From: Vampirovibrio chlorellavorus
Lineage (GTDB): Bacteria > Cyanobacteriota > Vampirovibrionia > Vampirovibrionales > Vampirovibrionaceae
Direction: 5' to 3'
Assembly (NCBI GenBank): GCA_903866275.1
Contig: CAIPMU010000002.1
Location: 62,001 to 126,000, forward strand
Length of the DNA stretch: 64,000 bases
The notes below the pieces were generated by a model. That model was not told the origin of the DNA. It did no database searches and saw nothing but the letters and a program-made list of their open reading frames with translations. Of this stretch, positions 43,863 to 52,451 are shown piece after piece (position 1 is the first letter of the stretch; the number at the start of each line of letters is the position of its first letter). Both the position numbers and the translations under genes were made by a program.

Positions 43863-43908
43863 AAAATAGCCCAAGTGTAACTCCTGAAAGTAACGCTTGG
43901 GCTATTTT
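43863..43908 (-). terminator. Terminator of the rpsF-ssb-rpsR cluster
   Basis: AAAATAGCCCAAG (43863-43875) and CTTGGGCTATTTT (43896-43908) pair perfectly over 13 bases around a 20-base loop, and on the minus strand run into TTTTTT. It lies 17 bases after the rpsR stop. Confidence 0.85.
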
Positions 43909-43924
43909 GAAATTTTAGAAAAAA

Positions 43925-44149
43925 CTAACCTTCCATGATGTATGGAATGAGAGCAACCTGGCGGGACAATTTGATGGCTCCGGCCAGTAAACGCTGGTGG
44001 TAGGCACAAGTGCCGGTAATACGACGGGGCAGAATTTTACCACGATCGGTTAAATAGCGTTTCAGTTTTTGGGCATCTTTAAAGTCAACCAGGATGACTT
44101 TATCCGCACAAAAGTTGCAGACTTTTTTCTTCCGGGGATCGGGCTTCAT
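43925..44149 (-). CDS. rpsR: 30S ribosomal protein S18
   Basis: 74 residues, the normal size. Conserved parts are CNFCADK near the N-terminus (a zinc-ribbon type C+ form), [20 protein letters not shown] and [21 protein letters not shown]18 binds S6 in the platform of the small subunit. It is the last gene of rpsF-ssb-rpsR and is followed by a strong terminator. Confidence 0.97.
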   Translation of the reverse strand: MKPDPRKKKVCNFCADKVILVDFKDAQKLKRYLTDRGKILPRRITGTCAYHQRLLAGAIKLSRQVALIPYIMEG

Positions 44150-44230
44150 CGAATGAATTATCCTTCCTTACTTCGTTATGGGTAGCTGCTTGGGTGACTC
44201 AACCAAATCAATCAATGTATGTGGTCGAGT

Positions 44231-44755
44231 TTAAAATGGAATATCGTCTTCAGTCAGCAGATCTTCGGAGCTGAAGTGGTTAGTGCTGCCTGCCACGGGG
44301 GCCGCCGTTTGTTGCGGTGGGGTGTAGGAAGCCTCATAGGCCGGTGCTGCAGAACGAGCAGATGCGCTTTGTCCTGCGGGCGCTGATTGCTGCTGGCCAT
44401 CTCCACCAATTCCAACAATGGCTTCGGTGGGTCCGGGAATTTTATCAATGCTGTTGGCATCGATTTCAAACCCTTTCTTCTGAACGCCATCCGGGGCTTG
44501 GAAGCTGTTGAGAATCAATTTGCCTTCGACTAAAACGTTTTCGCCTTTGTGCAGCTGGAGGGCGACCGCTTCGGCCAGATTGCGCCAGCAGTTAACTTTT
44601 ACCGTAAACGGCTCATTAACGGCGCCAGCCTTGTTGGAAATCACCGGGTTTTCCACGGTGAGATTGAAGCTGGTGACGGCATAGTTATTGGGCGTGAACC
44701 GTTTTTCCGGATCACTACTAACTGTGCCTGAAATAACAACCTTGGCAAAACTCAC
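44231..44755 (-). CDS. ssb: Single-stranded DNA-binding protein
   Basis: 174 residues from the GTG at 44755, which has AAGG seven bases upstream; an in-frame TTG six bases earlier is too close to that site. Residues 1-105 are the OB fold (FAKVVISGTVSSDPEKRFTP, VKVNCWRNLAEAVALQLHKG, VLVEGKLILNSFQAPDG). The tail is Ala/Gln/Pro-rich and ends in the conserved partner-binding peptide EDDIPF. It works at replication forks and in repair. The place between rpsF and rpsR is the classical one. Confidence 0.96.
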   Translation of the reverse strand: MSFAKVVISGTVSSDPEKRFTPNNYAVTSFNLTVENPVISNKAGAVNEPFTVKVNCWRNLAEAVALQLHKGENVLVEGKLILNSFQAPDGVQKKGFEIDANSIDKIPGPTEAIVGIGGDGQQQSAPAGQSASARSAAPAYEASYTPPQQTAAPVAGSTNHFSSEDLLTEDDIPF

Positions 44756-44791
44756 GGTCAACCTTCTTTCTGCTTCAGCTTGCGGCTCTGA

Positions 44792-45226
44792 TTACTCGGC
44801 AGAGCGAGCGGCGTGATGACGGGGACGGAAGTCGCCACGGTCAGGGCGCTCACCACGGAATTCACCACGGTCGCCACCGGGACGCTCGCCAGCGCGCTCA
44901 GGACGCTCACGGCCATAGACGGTGGGATCGGTAATATCAACCGTGCTGCGATTCACGACGGCTAAACGCAAAATATCTTCATTCAGCTGGCAGGTGCGTT
45001 TGAGGGACACCATAGCAGCAGGGGGAAGCTTGAACAGGTAGGTGGTAATGAAACCATCCTTGAACTTGTTGATCTCGTAAGCGAGACGCTTGCGGCCGAG
45101 TTTGTCCTTTTTGACCACCTTGCCGCCAAGGGTATCAATGGCATCTTCGATGACTTTCAGGACATTGTCCGAATTATCCACGTCCAGAATGGGCTTCAGG
45201 ATAACGAACGCTTCATAAGTGTTCAT
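44792..45226 (-). CDS. rpsF: 30S ribosomal protein S6 with an RG-rich C-terminal extension
   Basis: 144 residues. The first 100 are a normal S6 (YEAFVILKPILDVDNSDNVL; KKDKLGRKRLAYEINKFKDG). The last 40 form a repetitive tail of Arg, Gly, Glu, Asp and Pro (ERPGGDRGEFRGERPDRGDF) ending in RHHAARSAE. Variable tails are known on S6, including the glutamate tails added by RimK in E. coli, but this RG pattern resembles RNA-binding tails. First gene of rpsF-ssb-rpsR, with GGAGG 13 bases upstream. Confidence 0.96.
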   Translation of the reverse strand: MNTYEAFVILKPILDVDNSDNVLKVIEDAIDTLGGKVVKKDKLGRKRLAYEINKFKDGFITTYLFKLPPAAMVSLKRTCQLNEDILRLAVVNRSTVDITDPTVYGRERPERAGERPGGDRGEFRGERPDRGDFRPRHHAARSAE

Positions 45227-45611
45227 GTGTAAGAAAGAACCTCCGGGTCAGCTATAAGTCTCCAATGGAAAAAATGAGGAGAACACCACAATGGAGTAAC
45301 AAAGTAGCACAAGGATAGTCAAATTTGAATAGCCAGCATTTGATCTGGGCGGGAAAACAGGGCGGAAATAGTTACAAAATAGTTACATGGAGAGGCGAAG
45401 GCCATGTGTGAGCTCGATCAGAGGGCCTGTTGTTCTTCTGGTTCTGGTCAATTGGCAGGCTGTTCGGAAGCCGTGAAAATGACGTACAATAGATTGAATC
45501 TGGCAGTATGCTACTTTGTGCCGATTGCCCTAGCCCTGATGACTTTGGGTGTGAGTGTCGCAATCGGTTGGCGTTCCAGTTTTCGTGGTTTTTTGTTGTC
45601 AGTTGAAGCGG
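45227..45611. other. Intergenic region upstream of rpsF and the matrixin-like gene
   Basis: 385 bases between divergent genes. A plus-strand frame starting with ATG at 45479 gives 53 residues with one hydrophobic helix (LNLAVCYFVPIALALMTLGV) and ends at 45640, inside the next gene. It lacks a ribosome binding site and is left as a low-confidence small membrane-protein candidate. No clear promoter boxes. Confidence 0.35.
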
Positions 45612-46889
45612 ATGATTCCAATGCCCTTTGGCCTCTTTGATGCCTTGTATCGCCAGCGAACGCTTTGGACGGGATTGCTGCTGATCGCGCTGGTTGGCAT
45701 GGGCCTTGGGGGGCGGGCTTCAGCTGAAGGCTTTTTTATCACCGAGGAAAATGTAGCGGTTTATCAGAATCTGCCGGATATTGAAAAACAGCTGTACGGA
45801 CACGATTATCTGGATCAATCGGTGAGTCAGCGCTTGGGCCGGATTGAGCGAACCCTGTTTGGCGCCGTGCAGCGAGGGCCGAATGAACAACGGATGCGGC
45901 AGGTGGATGCCAAAGTCTCCGAGAAGCGCACGCAGGCCCTGAAAGCCGAGCAGGAGCCGATGCTGGTCTATCTGGAGGAAAAGCTTTTCCAGAGGACGTA
46001 TCCGGATAAATCTACGGGCGAAAGGCTGCGTCAACTGGAAATTCAGGTGTTTGGCCACGCGTTTGACAGTTATCCGGTTGAGATTCGGATGAAAAAACTG
46101 ACTTACGCCATGCCGGTGATGGCCCGAGAAATTCGCCTGAGCAAGGGTGATACGGTGATTGCCAGTGCGGGGCGGGTTTCCCGTCGTGCGCCCCGAAGCC
46201 CATCTCCCAAGGTGGATGTGGTTCAGTTGGACGCGGCCGAAGGAAACCAGTGGGTGCATCCCAATGGGGCTAGTATTAGCATGGGCGATTACAGCCAGTC
46301 GATCTATCATGAGGCCAGTGGCGGGGTGTTGCGTTGGCGGAAATTGCCAATTAAGGTGTATCTCAAACCAGGTGAGCCGGAAGGGAATCTTGCCAATCAG
46401 GCAATGCAGGCCTGGAAAGGGGTGTTTTCCCTTCAGGTGGTGCCTGTATCCTCTCAGGCAGACGTGATTGTCACCTGGGACAAGATGACCTGGGATATGG
46501 ACACCCTGGGTTTGCTGACCCGTCCGGTGGTTCAGGTGGATGAGCTTCGGAATATTCGCACGGTGATTTTGATCAGCCTGTATCCCCTGAAAGGCTTAAG
46601 TGAAGCAGACCAGTTGCACGGGGTTTCCCATCAGCTGGGGCATGCCTTTGGGCTGTGGGGGCATAGTGATCGGCCCGGGGATGTGATGTATCCTTCCCTC
46701 AAGGTGGAGGCGAGTGACTTCCCGATGCGCTGGTCCTGGCGTTCCACGAAAGCAGGGGGGATGGCCAGTGTCAAGCCCACATTCCCGGACGAAAGTAGGG
46801 ATTTCCACCCCTCTCAACGCGATCTGAACACCCTGTTAAAGATTTACGACCAACCCCTGATCGATCTCAGCACCTACAGTCCCTATTAA
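45612..46889 (+). CDS. Matrixin-like zinc-protease homologue, exported, catalytic Glu replaced
   Basis: 425 residues from the ATG at 45612 (an ATG at 45621 is also possible). A signal peptide (LWTGLLLIALVGMGLGGRASA) points to the periplasm or outside. Residues 40-160 hold repeated DYLDQSVSQRLGRIERTLFG-like units, which I know from cyanobacterial secreted proteins. The C-terminal domain resembles matrixins: VSHQLGHAFGLWGHS followed by GDVMYPS, the Met-turn. The motif should begin HExxH; the second residue is Gln (codon CAG), so classical zinc-hydrolase catalysis is unlikely. No neighbour suggests a substrate. Confidence 0.82.
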   Translation: MIPMPFGLFDALYRQRTLWTGLLLIALVGMGLGGRASAEGFFITEENVAVYQNLPDIEKQLYGHDYLDQSVSQRLGRIERTLFGAVQRGPNEQRMRQVDAKVSEKRTQALKAEQEPMLVYLEEKLFQRTYPDKSTGERLRQLEIQVFGHAFDSYPVEIRMKKLTYAMPVMAREIRLSKGDTVIASAGRVSRRAPRSPSPKVDVVQLDAAEGNQWVHPNGASISMGDYSQSIYHEASGGVLRWRKLPIKVYLKPGEPEGNLANQAMQAWKGVFSLQVVPVSSQADVIVTWDKMTWDMDTLGLLTRPVVQVDELRNIRTVILISLYPLKGLSEADQLHGVSHQLGHAFGLWGHSDRPGDVMYPSLKVEASDFPMRWSWRSTKAGGMASVKPTFPDESRDFHPSQRDLNTLLKIYDQPLIDLSTYSPY

Positions 46890-46912
46890 GTTGGGCCTGA
46901 GGGACGATGGGG

Positions 46913-47608
46913 TTAGGTGCGACCGTAGTCATCCTGTCGGCGTTCAATGTCGTCTTCGCCGAAGTATTGGCCCAGTTGCAATTCAATCAGTTCCACGGGG
47001 GCGCTGTTTTGTTCGGGGTTCGCCAGGCGGTGCCAGCTGTGCAGCGGAATATGGATATAATCGCCTGGCTGTAGGTTTAAGGTTGCCTCGTCCAGCGTAA
47101 TTTCCGGTTCTCCTGCGATGACCAGCCAGTGTTCTTCACGCTGTTGGTGGCGTTGCAGGCTGAGTCGGTTGCCGGGTGTGTTGAGCAGCTGCTTTAACTT
47201 GTAGTGAGGCTCATCTTTAAGGACGGTAAAACTGCCCCAGGGTCTTGTTTCGGTCACTTTTGGCAGAGGGATAACCGGCAACTCCTGCCCTTGCAGGAGT
47301 TCTAGCAGAATGGCCGTGTCATTGGCCGGGTTCTGTAAAGTCCAGGGTGTTGTCGCAGCTGTGACGTGAGAAAGACTCGTGTGTTTCCCCCGTTCAAACT
47401 GAAGGGGGGATAGAAGCCCGAGGGTTTGCAAGGCCCCCTCCACCAACAAAAACTGACTGCGTTGGCCCGATGGAAGCGACGCGTAAGGCACACGCTGACC
47501 CGCCGGGATGGTCCAAAGGCGCACCAGAAAAGCACCATTGCCATACAAAAGCGCGGGTGAGGGGCTGGACGGTTCGGAAATTCGGGTTAAAGCTGGGTTG
47601 TTCATCAT
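46913..47608 (-). CDS. Cupin protein, mannose-6-phosphate isomerase type II-like
   Basis: 231 residues from the first of two ATG codons. The C-terminal half matches the cupin domain at the end of bifunctional ManC/AlgA enzymes: TRPWGSFTVLKDEPHYKLK, LQRHQQREEHWLVIAGEPEI, LQPGDYIHIPLHSWHRLANP with the metal-binding His and Glu. The N-terminal half also looks cupin-like but weaker. The guanylyltransferase domain is absent. It may isomerise fructose-6-phosphate and mannose-6-phosphate or be a sugar-binding relative. It stands alone; the 3' end faces the matrixin-like gene. Confidence 0.82.
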   Translation of the reverse strand: MMNNPALTRISEPSSPSPALLYGNGAFLVRLWTIPAGQRVPYASLPSGQRSQFLLVEGALQTLGLLSPLQFERGKHTSLSHVTAATTPWTLQNPANDTAILLELLQGQELPVIPLPKVTETRPWGSFTVLKDEPHYKLKQLLNTPGNRLSLQRHQQREEHWLVIAGEPEITLDEATLNLQPGDYIHIPLHSWHRLANPEQNSAPVELIELQLGQYFGEDDIERRQDDYGRT

Positions 47609-47768
47609 GTTTAACGAATGGGAAGCCTGTCTCTCAGGGCCTCAATGTTTTGCGATTATACATCAGTTGGGATGCTTGGGTAGCGAAAAATCGCAAATCA
47701 CCGTCTATTCTTCTCTGAAGCAATGGGTTCCATCAGCAATCGGTTTTCCCGCCGTATAGGGGATTTCT

Positions 47769-48542
47769 ATGGGCGGAGAACAGGGTATAAGTGAAGCAGG
47801 TAGCATTGTCAGGTTGCGTTGGCTAAACGGGAGTCAGGTTTTGGTGAAGTGGCCATATCAACGGATGGTAAGGCATGTCCGGGTATTTCGGATGATGATT
47901 GCCCTTGGGCTGATGCTCATGGCGTTCGGTGGGCGGTCTGTTCTGGCTGCCGATTTTGGGTTTTCGCCGGTCAGCGGTCAGGTCACTTCCGATTACGGCT
48001 GGCGGACAGACCCGATTACGGGCAGTCCGCGTTTTCATGGCGGCATTGATATTGCGGCAGGTCAGGGAACGCCGGTCTATGCACCGCAGTCGGGCATTGT
48101 CATTTATAGCGGGGCGTATGGCGGCTATGGCAACGTGGTGGTGCTGAATCATGGAAACACTCTGTTTACGGTCTATGGTCATAATTCTCGGTTGCTGGTC
48201 CAGTCGGGGCAAATGGTCTACCGGGGGCAGGTTATTTCACTGGTGGGCTCCACGGGGCGTTCGACGGGTCCTCATTTGCACTTTGAGGTGCATTACAAGC
48301 AGCAGTATCTCAACCCGGTGTCTTATCTGGCCTATGTGCAGCAGGTGGAAGGCATGTTGGCCCAGGCCAGAGTCTCTACAAGAGGTGATGTTACCCAATC
48401 TGTACCGGCTCATCCCTTTGCTGCCAGAGCGCATGTCGCTAAGGCCTCGCCCGTGCGTCAGCTTCGAAGCGCTCATGCGATTCAGACTGGTCAGGCCGTT
48501 CAACTCTTGAACGGGGGGAACGAGGAGATTGTGGAGTTTTAG
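47769..48542 (+). CDS. M23 (LytM) zinc metallopeptidase, exported
   Basis: 257 residues. An N-terminal export signal (RMMIALGLMLMAFGGRSVLA) precedes a LytM domain. Zinc ligands are visible in RFHGGIDIAAGQG (HxxxD) and PHLHFEVHYK (HxH). Other family marks are TSDYGWRTDPITG and GNVVVLNHGNTLFTVYGHNS. Such enzymes cut peptidoglycan cross-links or serve as activators of amidases. The last 70 residues are a variable, basic tail. An ATG at 47865 would shorten the N-terminus but keep the signal. Confidence 0.93.
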   Translation: MGGEQGISEAGSIVRLRWLNGSQVLVKWPYQRMVRHVRVFRMMIALGLMLMAFGGRSVLAADFGFSPVSGQVTSDYGWRTDPITGSPRFHGGIDIAAGQGTPVYAPQSGIVIYSGAYGGYGNVVVLNHGNTLFTVYGHNSRLLVQSGQMVYRGQVISLVGSTGRSTGPHLHFEVHYKQQYLNPVSYLAYVQQVEGMLAQARVSTRGDVTQSVPAHPFAARAHVAKASPVRQLRSAHAIQTGQAVQLLNGGNEEIVEF

Positions 48543-48721
48543 CGATTGAATGGATCGCATCGCCGAGGGAATAGCAGGGGAAGATCGTTTGGAACTATGG
48601 ATTTTATTCAGGACGGGTGGGGTTTTCCGGTCTGCCAAATCCACTGCTGAATGTGGCTTCATGTAGATATACACTGAATGCACGCTCGAGTTGTTTTCTG
48701 CTATCATAATGGGGGCTTGCG

Positions 48722-48744
48722 GCCCTGCCTCTTTAGGGCTTTTT
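48722..48744 (+). terminator. Short terminator or attenuator before the membrane-protein gene
   Basis: GCCCT, loop GCCTCTTT, AGGGC, TTTTT. It lies 180 bases after the M23 gene and only 38 bases before the next ATG, so it may end the M23 transcript or attenuate the following gene. Confidence 0.6.
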
Positions 48745-48781
48745 GTGAGTTACGCAGGTAGAGATTAGAGAGCATCATTAC

Positions 48782-50419
48782 ATGTCGGCTGAGGGCGCTA
48801 AACCTTATTATCATGAGACATGGTTTGAACCCGTTTTCGCGGTGACCTGTCTGCTGGTTCTGTTTTTGCTGTATCACGGCTTGATGCCTGCGGTGGAAAT
48901 GAACCCCAATGTGATTCAGACCGTGGCCATGTCCAAGCTGTTTGCGGAAGGGCGTTTTGCGGATGCGTTTTCCCGCTTTAACATGCCGCCCATCTATCCT
49001 TTATTACTGGCTTTTGTGATCAAGTTGCGTCACACCTCGGAGTTACCCAAGCTGGTTGAAAGTTTTCAGACCCTGAATCTGGTGCTGGCCATGATCTCCG
49101 CCGGACTGGTGCATTACTTTGTGCGCCGACAGATCCCCAAGCCTTACGTTTTCATCATTACCGGCCTGTATGTACTGGCGCCTTCCACCCTCAGCATGGC
49201 CTGGTCGCTGGGGCCGCAGATGACCTATATGGTGATGTCTATGGCCACCATGATCGTGATCGATATTAGCCTCAGCAAGGAATCCGTGATGGGTGGGCAA
49301 CTATCACGGGGCGAAATTATTCTCTGCGGTGTTTTTCTCTCGCTGGCGATTTTGAGTTGGCAGGTGGGCTATTTGCTCCTGCTGGCATTTACCTGCGTGA
49401 TGCTGAAACGCTTTGGGCTCAAGAAGAGCTTGCAGGTCACCTCCGGGATTATGCTGTGTATCAGCCCGTTTATTGCCCGCGATGTTTTTTATGTCGTGCG
49501 TAGCCCACAGGAGTACACTCAATCGACCCAGTCCATCATGCAAAGCGTTAAGCAGGAAGGTCTGATTGAGACAGTGGGCGTGTATGCCGATCATATTATG
49601 TTGAATCTGGCGCGCAATGCCATTGGGGATTTGAACCTGTCCTCCCTCGATCGTATTGCCCAAACCCCTAGCGCCACAACGCCCAACCGCATTGGCCTGA
49701 CTGAAAAGGTCTGGTTGCGCTGGCTGATTGGTATCGTGGCCACGGTGGGCACGATTTACGGGCTGTCTCAATATACCGGTATTGGCAGCATCTATATGTG
49801 TATCTATGTCATCACGGCCATGGCGGTGCTGCCGTCGGCGGGACTGGTGCTGTCCCCGTTGCTGCCCTTGCTCCTGTTTTATCTCTATGGCGGCATGATT
49901 CGTACCGGGGAGTGGATGGCACGGCTGGATATGCCGTTGATCTCTCGTATTGCGTCGCCGGTGCTGACGGTCTGGATATTATTGTGCACCCTGACGAATC
50001 TGATTAGTTACGGCAGTTCGAGTGCCGGGCGACCTGCGGCCGAAACTGCCCGCCCGCCCAAGGTGATGTATATGAGCACTCCGGAACCTGCTGATACCAA
50101 ACTGGAAGCCGCACAATCCACCAGCGCGCAACGACGGGCTATGGATTGGCTGAAGGCGCACTCCTCGGCATCGGCCCGGGTGGGCGCTGCTCGCCCCGAA
50201 GCGGCCAGTCTGCTGGCCGATGATCAGACGGTGTCTCCCGACGTAAAGGCTGAGCGGGAAAAAGCCCTGGCCTCCGAGCTGGTGCAATACGATTACCTGG
50301 TGGAAGAGGGTGCGGCCAAACTGACGCCAGCTTCCAAAACGTCGACGAAAGGCCTAAAGATGGTTTATGAAGATGTGCCCGGCCGCATTCGGATCTGGCA
50401 GGTTCGCCCTTCCTTATAA
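48782..50419 (+). CDS. Polytopic membrane protein, possibly GT-C glycosyltransferase-like
   Basis: 545 residues with about ten membrane helices in residues 15-420. Then comes a soluble tail of 120 residues rich in Ala, Ser, Glu and Lys (SARVGAARPEAASLLADD), ending in a beta-like stretch (KMVYEDVPGRIRIWQVRPSL). Acidic and polar residues stand in the first periplasmic loop (VEMNPNVIQTVAMSKLFAEG; FNMPPIYPLLLAF), as in PMT/ArnT-type GT-C enzymes. The typical DxD or DE motif is not evident. The family is not certain and no glycan genes are nearby. Confidence 0.75.
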   Translation: MSAEGAKPYYHETWFEPVFAVTCLLVLFLLYHGLMPAVEMNPNVIQTVAMSKLFAEGRFADAFSRFNMPPIYPLLLAFVIKLRHTSELPKLVESFQTLNLVLAMISAGLVHYFVRRQIPKPYVFIITGLYVLAPSTLSMAWSLGPQMTYMVMSMATMIVIDISLSKESVMGGQLSRGEIILCGVFLSLAILSWQVGYLLLLAFTCVMLKRFGLKKSLQVTSGIMLCISPFIARDVFYVVRSPQEYTQSTQSIMQSVKQEGLIETVGVYADHIMLNLARNAIGDLNLSSLDRIAQTPSATTPNRIGLTEKVWLRWLIGIVATVGTIYGLSQYTGIGSIYMCIYVITAMAVLPSAGLVLSPLLPLLLFYLYGGMIRTGEWMARLDMPLISRIASPVLTVWILLCTLTNLISYGSSSAGRPAAETARPPKVMYMSTPEPADTKLEAAQSTSAQRRAMDWLKAHSSASARVGAARPEAASLLADDQTVSPDVKAEREKALASELVQYDYLVEEGAAKLTPASKTSTKGLKMVYEDVPGRIRIWQVRPSL

Positions 50420-50554
50420 ACTATTTTCAGACAGACCTTTTGCCTTGTTTTACCTGAAGCCGGAAGGGCCGTTGGTGCGTCGGTGGCCGTGAATGTTGGC
50501 TTTGGATCGTTGCTTTGATTTGCGATTCTGACGGCTTTCCGTTTTAATAGAGGC

Positions 50555-51331
50555 ATGATTTCTCAAGCGCACGCTCATGCTGATTCCCCGTGTTCGGGCC
50601 ACGCTCATCCCTCAGATGGGCCTGAGTTTGCTTCGATGGAAGGCGTGTTGGGCAAAATGGGCTCCTGCGGAAAACCGTGTGACGGTTGTAACGAGCCGTG
50701 TGACGAGCGTAAGGCCAAGTTCATCAGTCGATGGGCTGGCTGGTTGAACGCCAGTTTGTTTAATACGCTGGATCTCTGCTTTGACGAGGTGTACGCCGAG
50801 CCCAAAAAGATTTTAATCGTGGGTGGTTGTCGCCAGATGGATCTTTCCCAGCACATCGCTTTGTTATTGCCCGCTGCCGAGATTACTCTGGTGGATCCGG
50901 ATGAAGCGGTGGTGGCCAAGGCCAAGGAAGAAGTCTGTTGCCGGTTCAAGTTCGTCCCTGCCAGTCTGGAGTCCTTGCCGTTTGAGCGTGACCATTTTGA
51001 TTTAACCATTGCACACAACTTTATGGCGTATCCGCAGGACTGGAAAGTGGCCTTGGCTGAACTTGGCCGGGTGACCAGCGGCAGTGGAAATCTCATGATT
51101 AGTCAGCACCGGCCCTGGTTGTGGAATCTGGTGAAGCGGTTTGGACCCATTCATGACGCGATGCAGTCGTTGGGGCTGGAATTGCCGGAGCGTCTGCCCA
51201 GTCAGTTTGACTTCCTGACTGGCCTTTGCGATTTCTCCAAGGTGAAAACCAAACTGGCTCCTTTTCCCTGGACAGTTTACATGACCGCTTTAAAGCCTCG
51301 CTGGGAAGAGCGGCTGGTGCTGGGATCCTGA
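50555..51331 (+). CDS. Class I SAM-dependent methyltransferase with His/Cys-rich N-terminus
   Basis: 258 residues. The Rossmann-type SAM region starts at ILIVGGCRQMDLSQHIALLL near residue 87, with ITLVDPDEAVVAKAKEEV, VPASLESLPFERDHFDLTIA and LAELGRVTSGSGNLMISQHR, the usual layout of UbiE/type 11 methyltransferases. The first 55 residues hold AHAHADSPCSGHAHP and then CGKPCDGCNEPCDE, a row of His and Cys that could bind a metal or an iron-sulfur cluster. The substrate is unknown. The ribosome binding site is weak (AGAGG two bases away); an ATG at 50636 would remove the His part but keep the Cys part. Confidence 0.82.
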   Translation: MISQAHAHADSPCSGHAHPSDGPEFASMEGVLGKMGSCGKPCDGCNEPCDERKAKFISRWAGWLNASLFNTLDLCFDEVYAEPKKILIVGGCRQMDLSQHIALLLPAAEITLVDPDEAVVAKAKEEVCCRFKFVPASLESLPFERDHFDLTIAHNFMAYPQDWKVALAELGRVTSGSGNLMISQHRPWLWNLVKRFGPIHDAMQSLGLELPERLPSQFDFLTGLCDFSKVKTKLAPFPWTVYMTALKPRWEERLVLGS

Positions 51332-51445
51332 TTTTAAAAATGACGGCGATTGGTCTGAATGTGACCTGAGTGGTTCAGGGTGGTGTAGCGGGAAGAATTT
51401 CGAGCGGGGTCAGCGCGTCTAGATTGGTAAAACGGACATGCCTGG

Positions 51446-52240
51446 TCAGCGATCTTTGGGGCGAGTTTGTTTTTTGAGCGTCGGCTGTTCGGCCTGCGTC
51501 TTGTGTTTGTGTGCTGATTTTTCGTAAGGCCCAAAATCCCACTCAGGCAAGTTTTGGGGTGGAGTGTGTTTTTTGTAGGGTTTGTTCCGAATGGCTTGGC
51601 TGCGTTGTGCGGCAAACTCGGATCCGGATGCCGAGGGCTCTGGATATTGCTCCGGGTTCAGTGCGTGCAAAATCGGGAGCGCTTGATGATGTGCTTTAGC
51701 GAGATCGGCTGGGGTTGAGCCGTAACGGGTTTTAATATCTGGATGTGCACCGTGGCGCAGGAGTGTATGAATGCGCGCCAGCGTGCTATGGTGATGGGAT
51801 TGAGCGGCCCTGTGCAGGGGCGAGCGGCCCTGGCTATCCAGTGCGTTCGGGTTCGCGCTTGCCGAGAGCAGCTCCGCCATGCATTGTTGATTTTTAGCAA
51901 AATGCAGCGGGACTTGATGAAGATGGTCATACGTATTGGGGTTCGCACCGGCATTCAGCAACACTCGGATGGCCGTTGGGTTATTTTGAATGACCGCATG
52001 ATGCAAGAGGGTTTGTTTGTCGTGGGTGGGATAGGGATAGCGATGATTAATATCAAACCCCGGCAGCTTCTGGGCATCTATCAGTTTTTGTCTGAAATTT
52101 GGGCCGTCAAAAGCGTTATGACCACTGCCACCTGGTGTGATGCTGTACCAGAGTTGGTGATAAGTGTTTTGTAATTGATGGGGTCGCGATAGGCAGGCGC
52201 CTCGAAAGGTCAGGCCAGGCAGTGTAGTGGTGATGGTCAT
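51446..52240 (-). CDS. Ankyrin-repeat protein
   Basis: 264 residues. Three or four ankyrin repeats lie at about residues 73-190: QTLLHHAVIQNNPTAIRVLL, QVPLHFAKNQQCMAELLSAS, RSPLHRAAQSHHHSTLARIH and STPADLAKAHHQALPILHAL. The N-terminal 70 residues are a different small domain (LQNTYHQLWYSITPGG), and the last 75 are basic, Lys/Pro-rich and disordered. No signal peptide. Bacterial ankyrin proteins are often binding partners or secreted effectors in host-associated species; the role here is unknown. Downstream of pckA by 211 bases on the same strand. Confidence 0.85.
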   Translation of the reverse strand: MTITTTLPGLTFRGACLSRPHQLQNTYHQLWYSITPGGSGHNAFDGPNFRQKLIDAQKLPGFDINHRYPYPTHDKQTLLHHAVIQNNPTAIRVLLNAGANPNTYDHLHQVPLHFAKNQQCMAELLSASANPNALDSQGRSPLHRAAQSHHHSTLARIHTLLRHGAHPDIKTRYGSTPADLAKAHHQALPILHALNPEQYPEPSASGSEFAAQRSQAIRNKPYKKHTPPQNLPEWDFGPYEKSAHKHKTQAEQPTLKKQTRPKDR

Positions 52241-52451
52241 GATGGTGTCACTTTATGCTCAGGCAAACGTTTGATCGTTCGCTAGGCCGAAGTGAAACGA
52301 GTTGAGTGTCTTTCAAGTTCAACTTCCCATTTTCCTCTCTCCGCAAGGGAACTTCGGTTTTGGGACGGGGCGCGATGTATCAGTGCCTGGGGCTGTGACT
52401 GACGCGCAGCACGAGCAGGGATGCGTCCGGCACATCCATTGGAAGAGCGGT

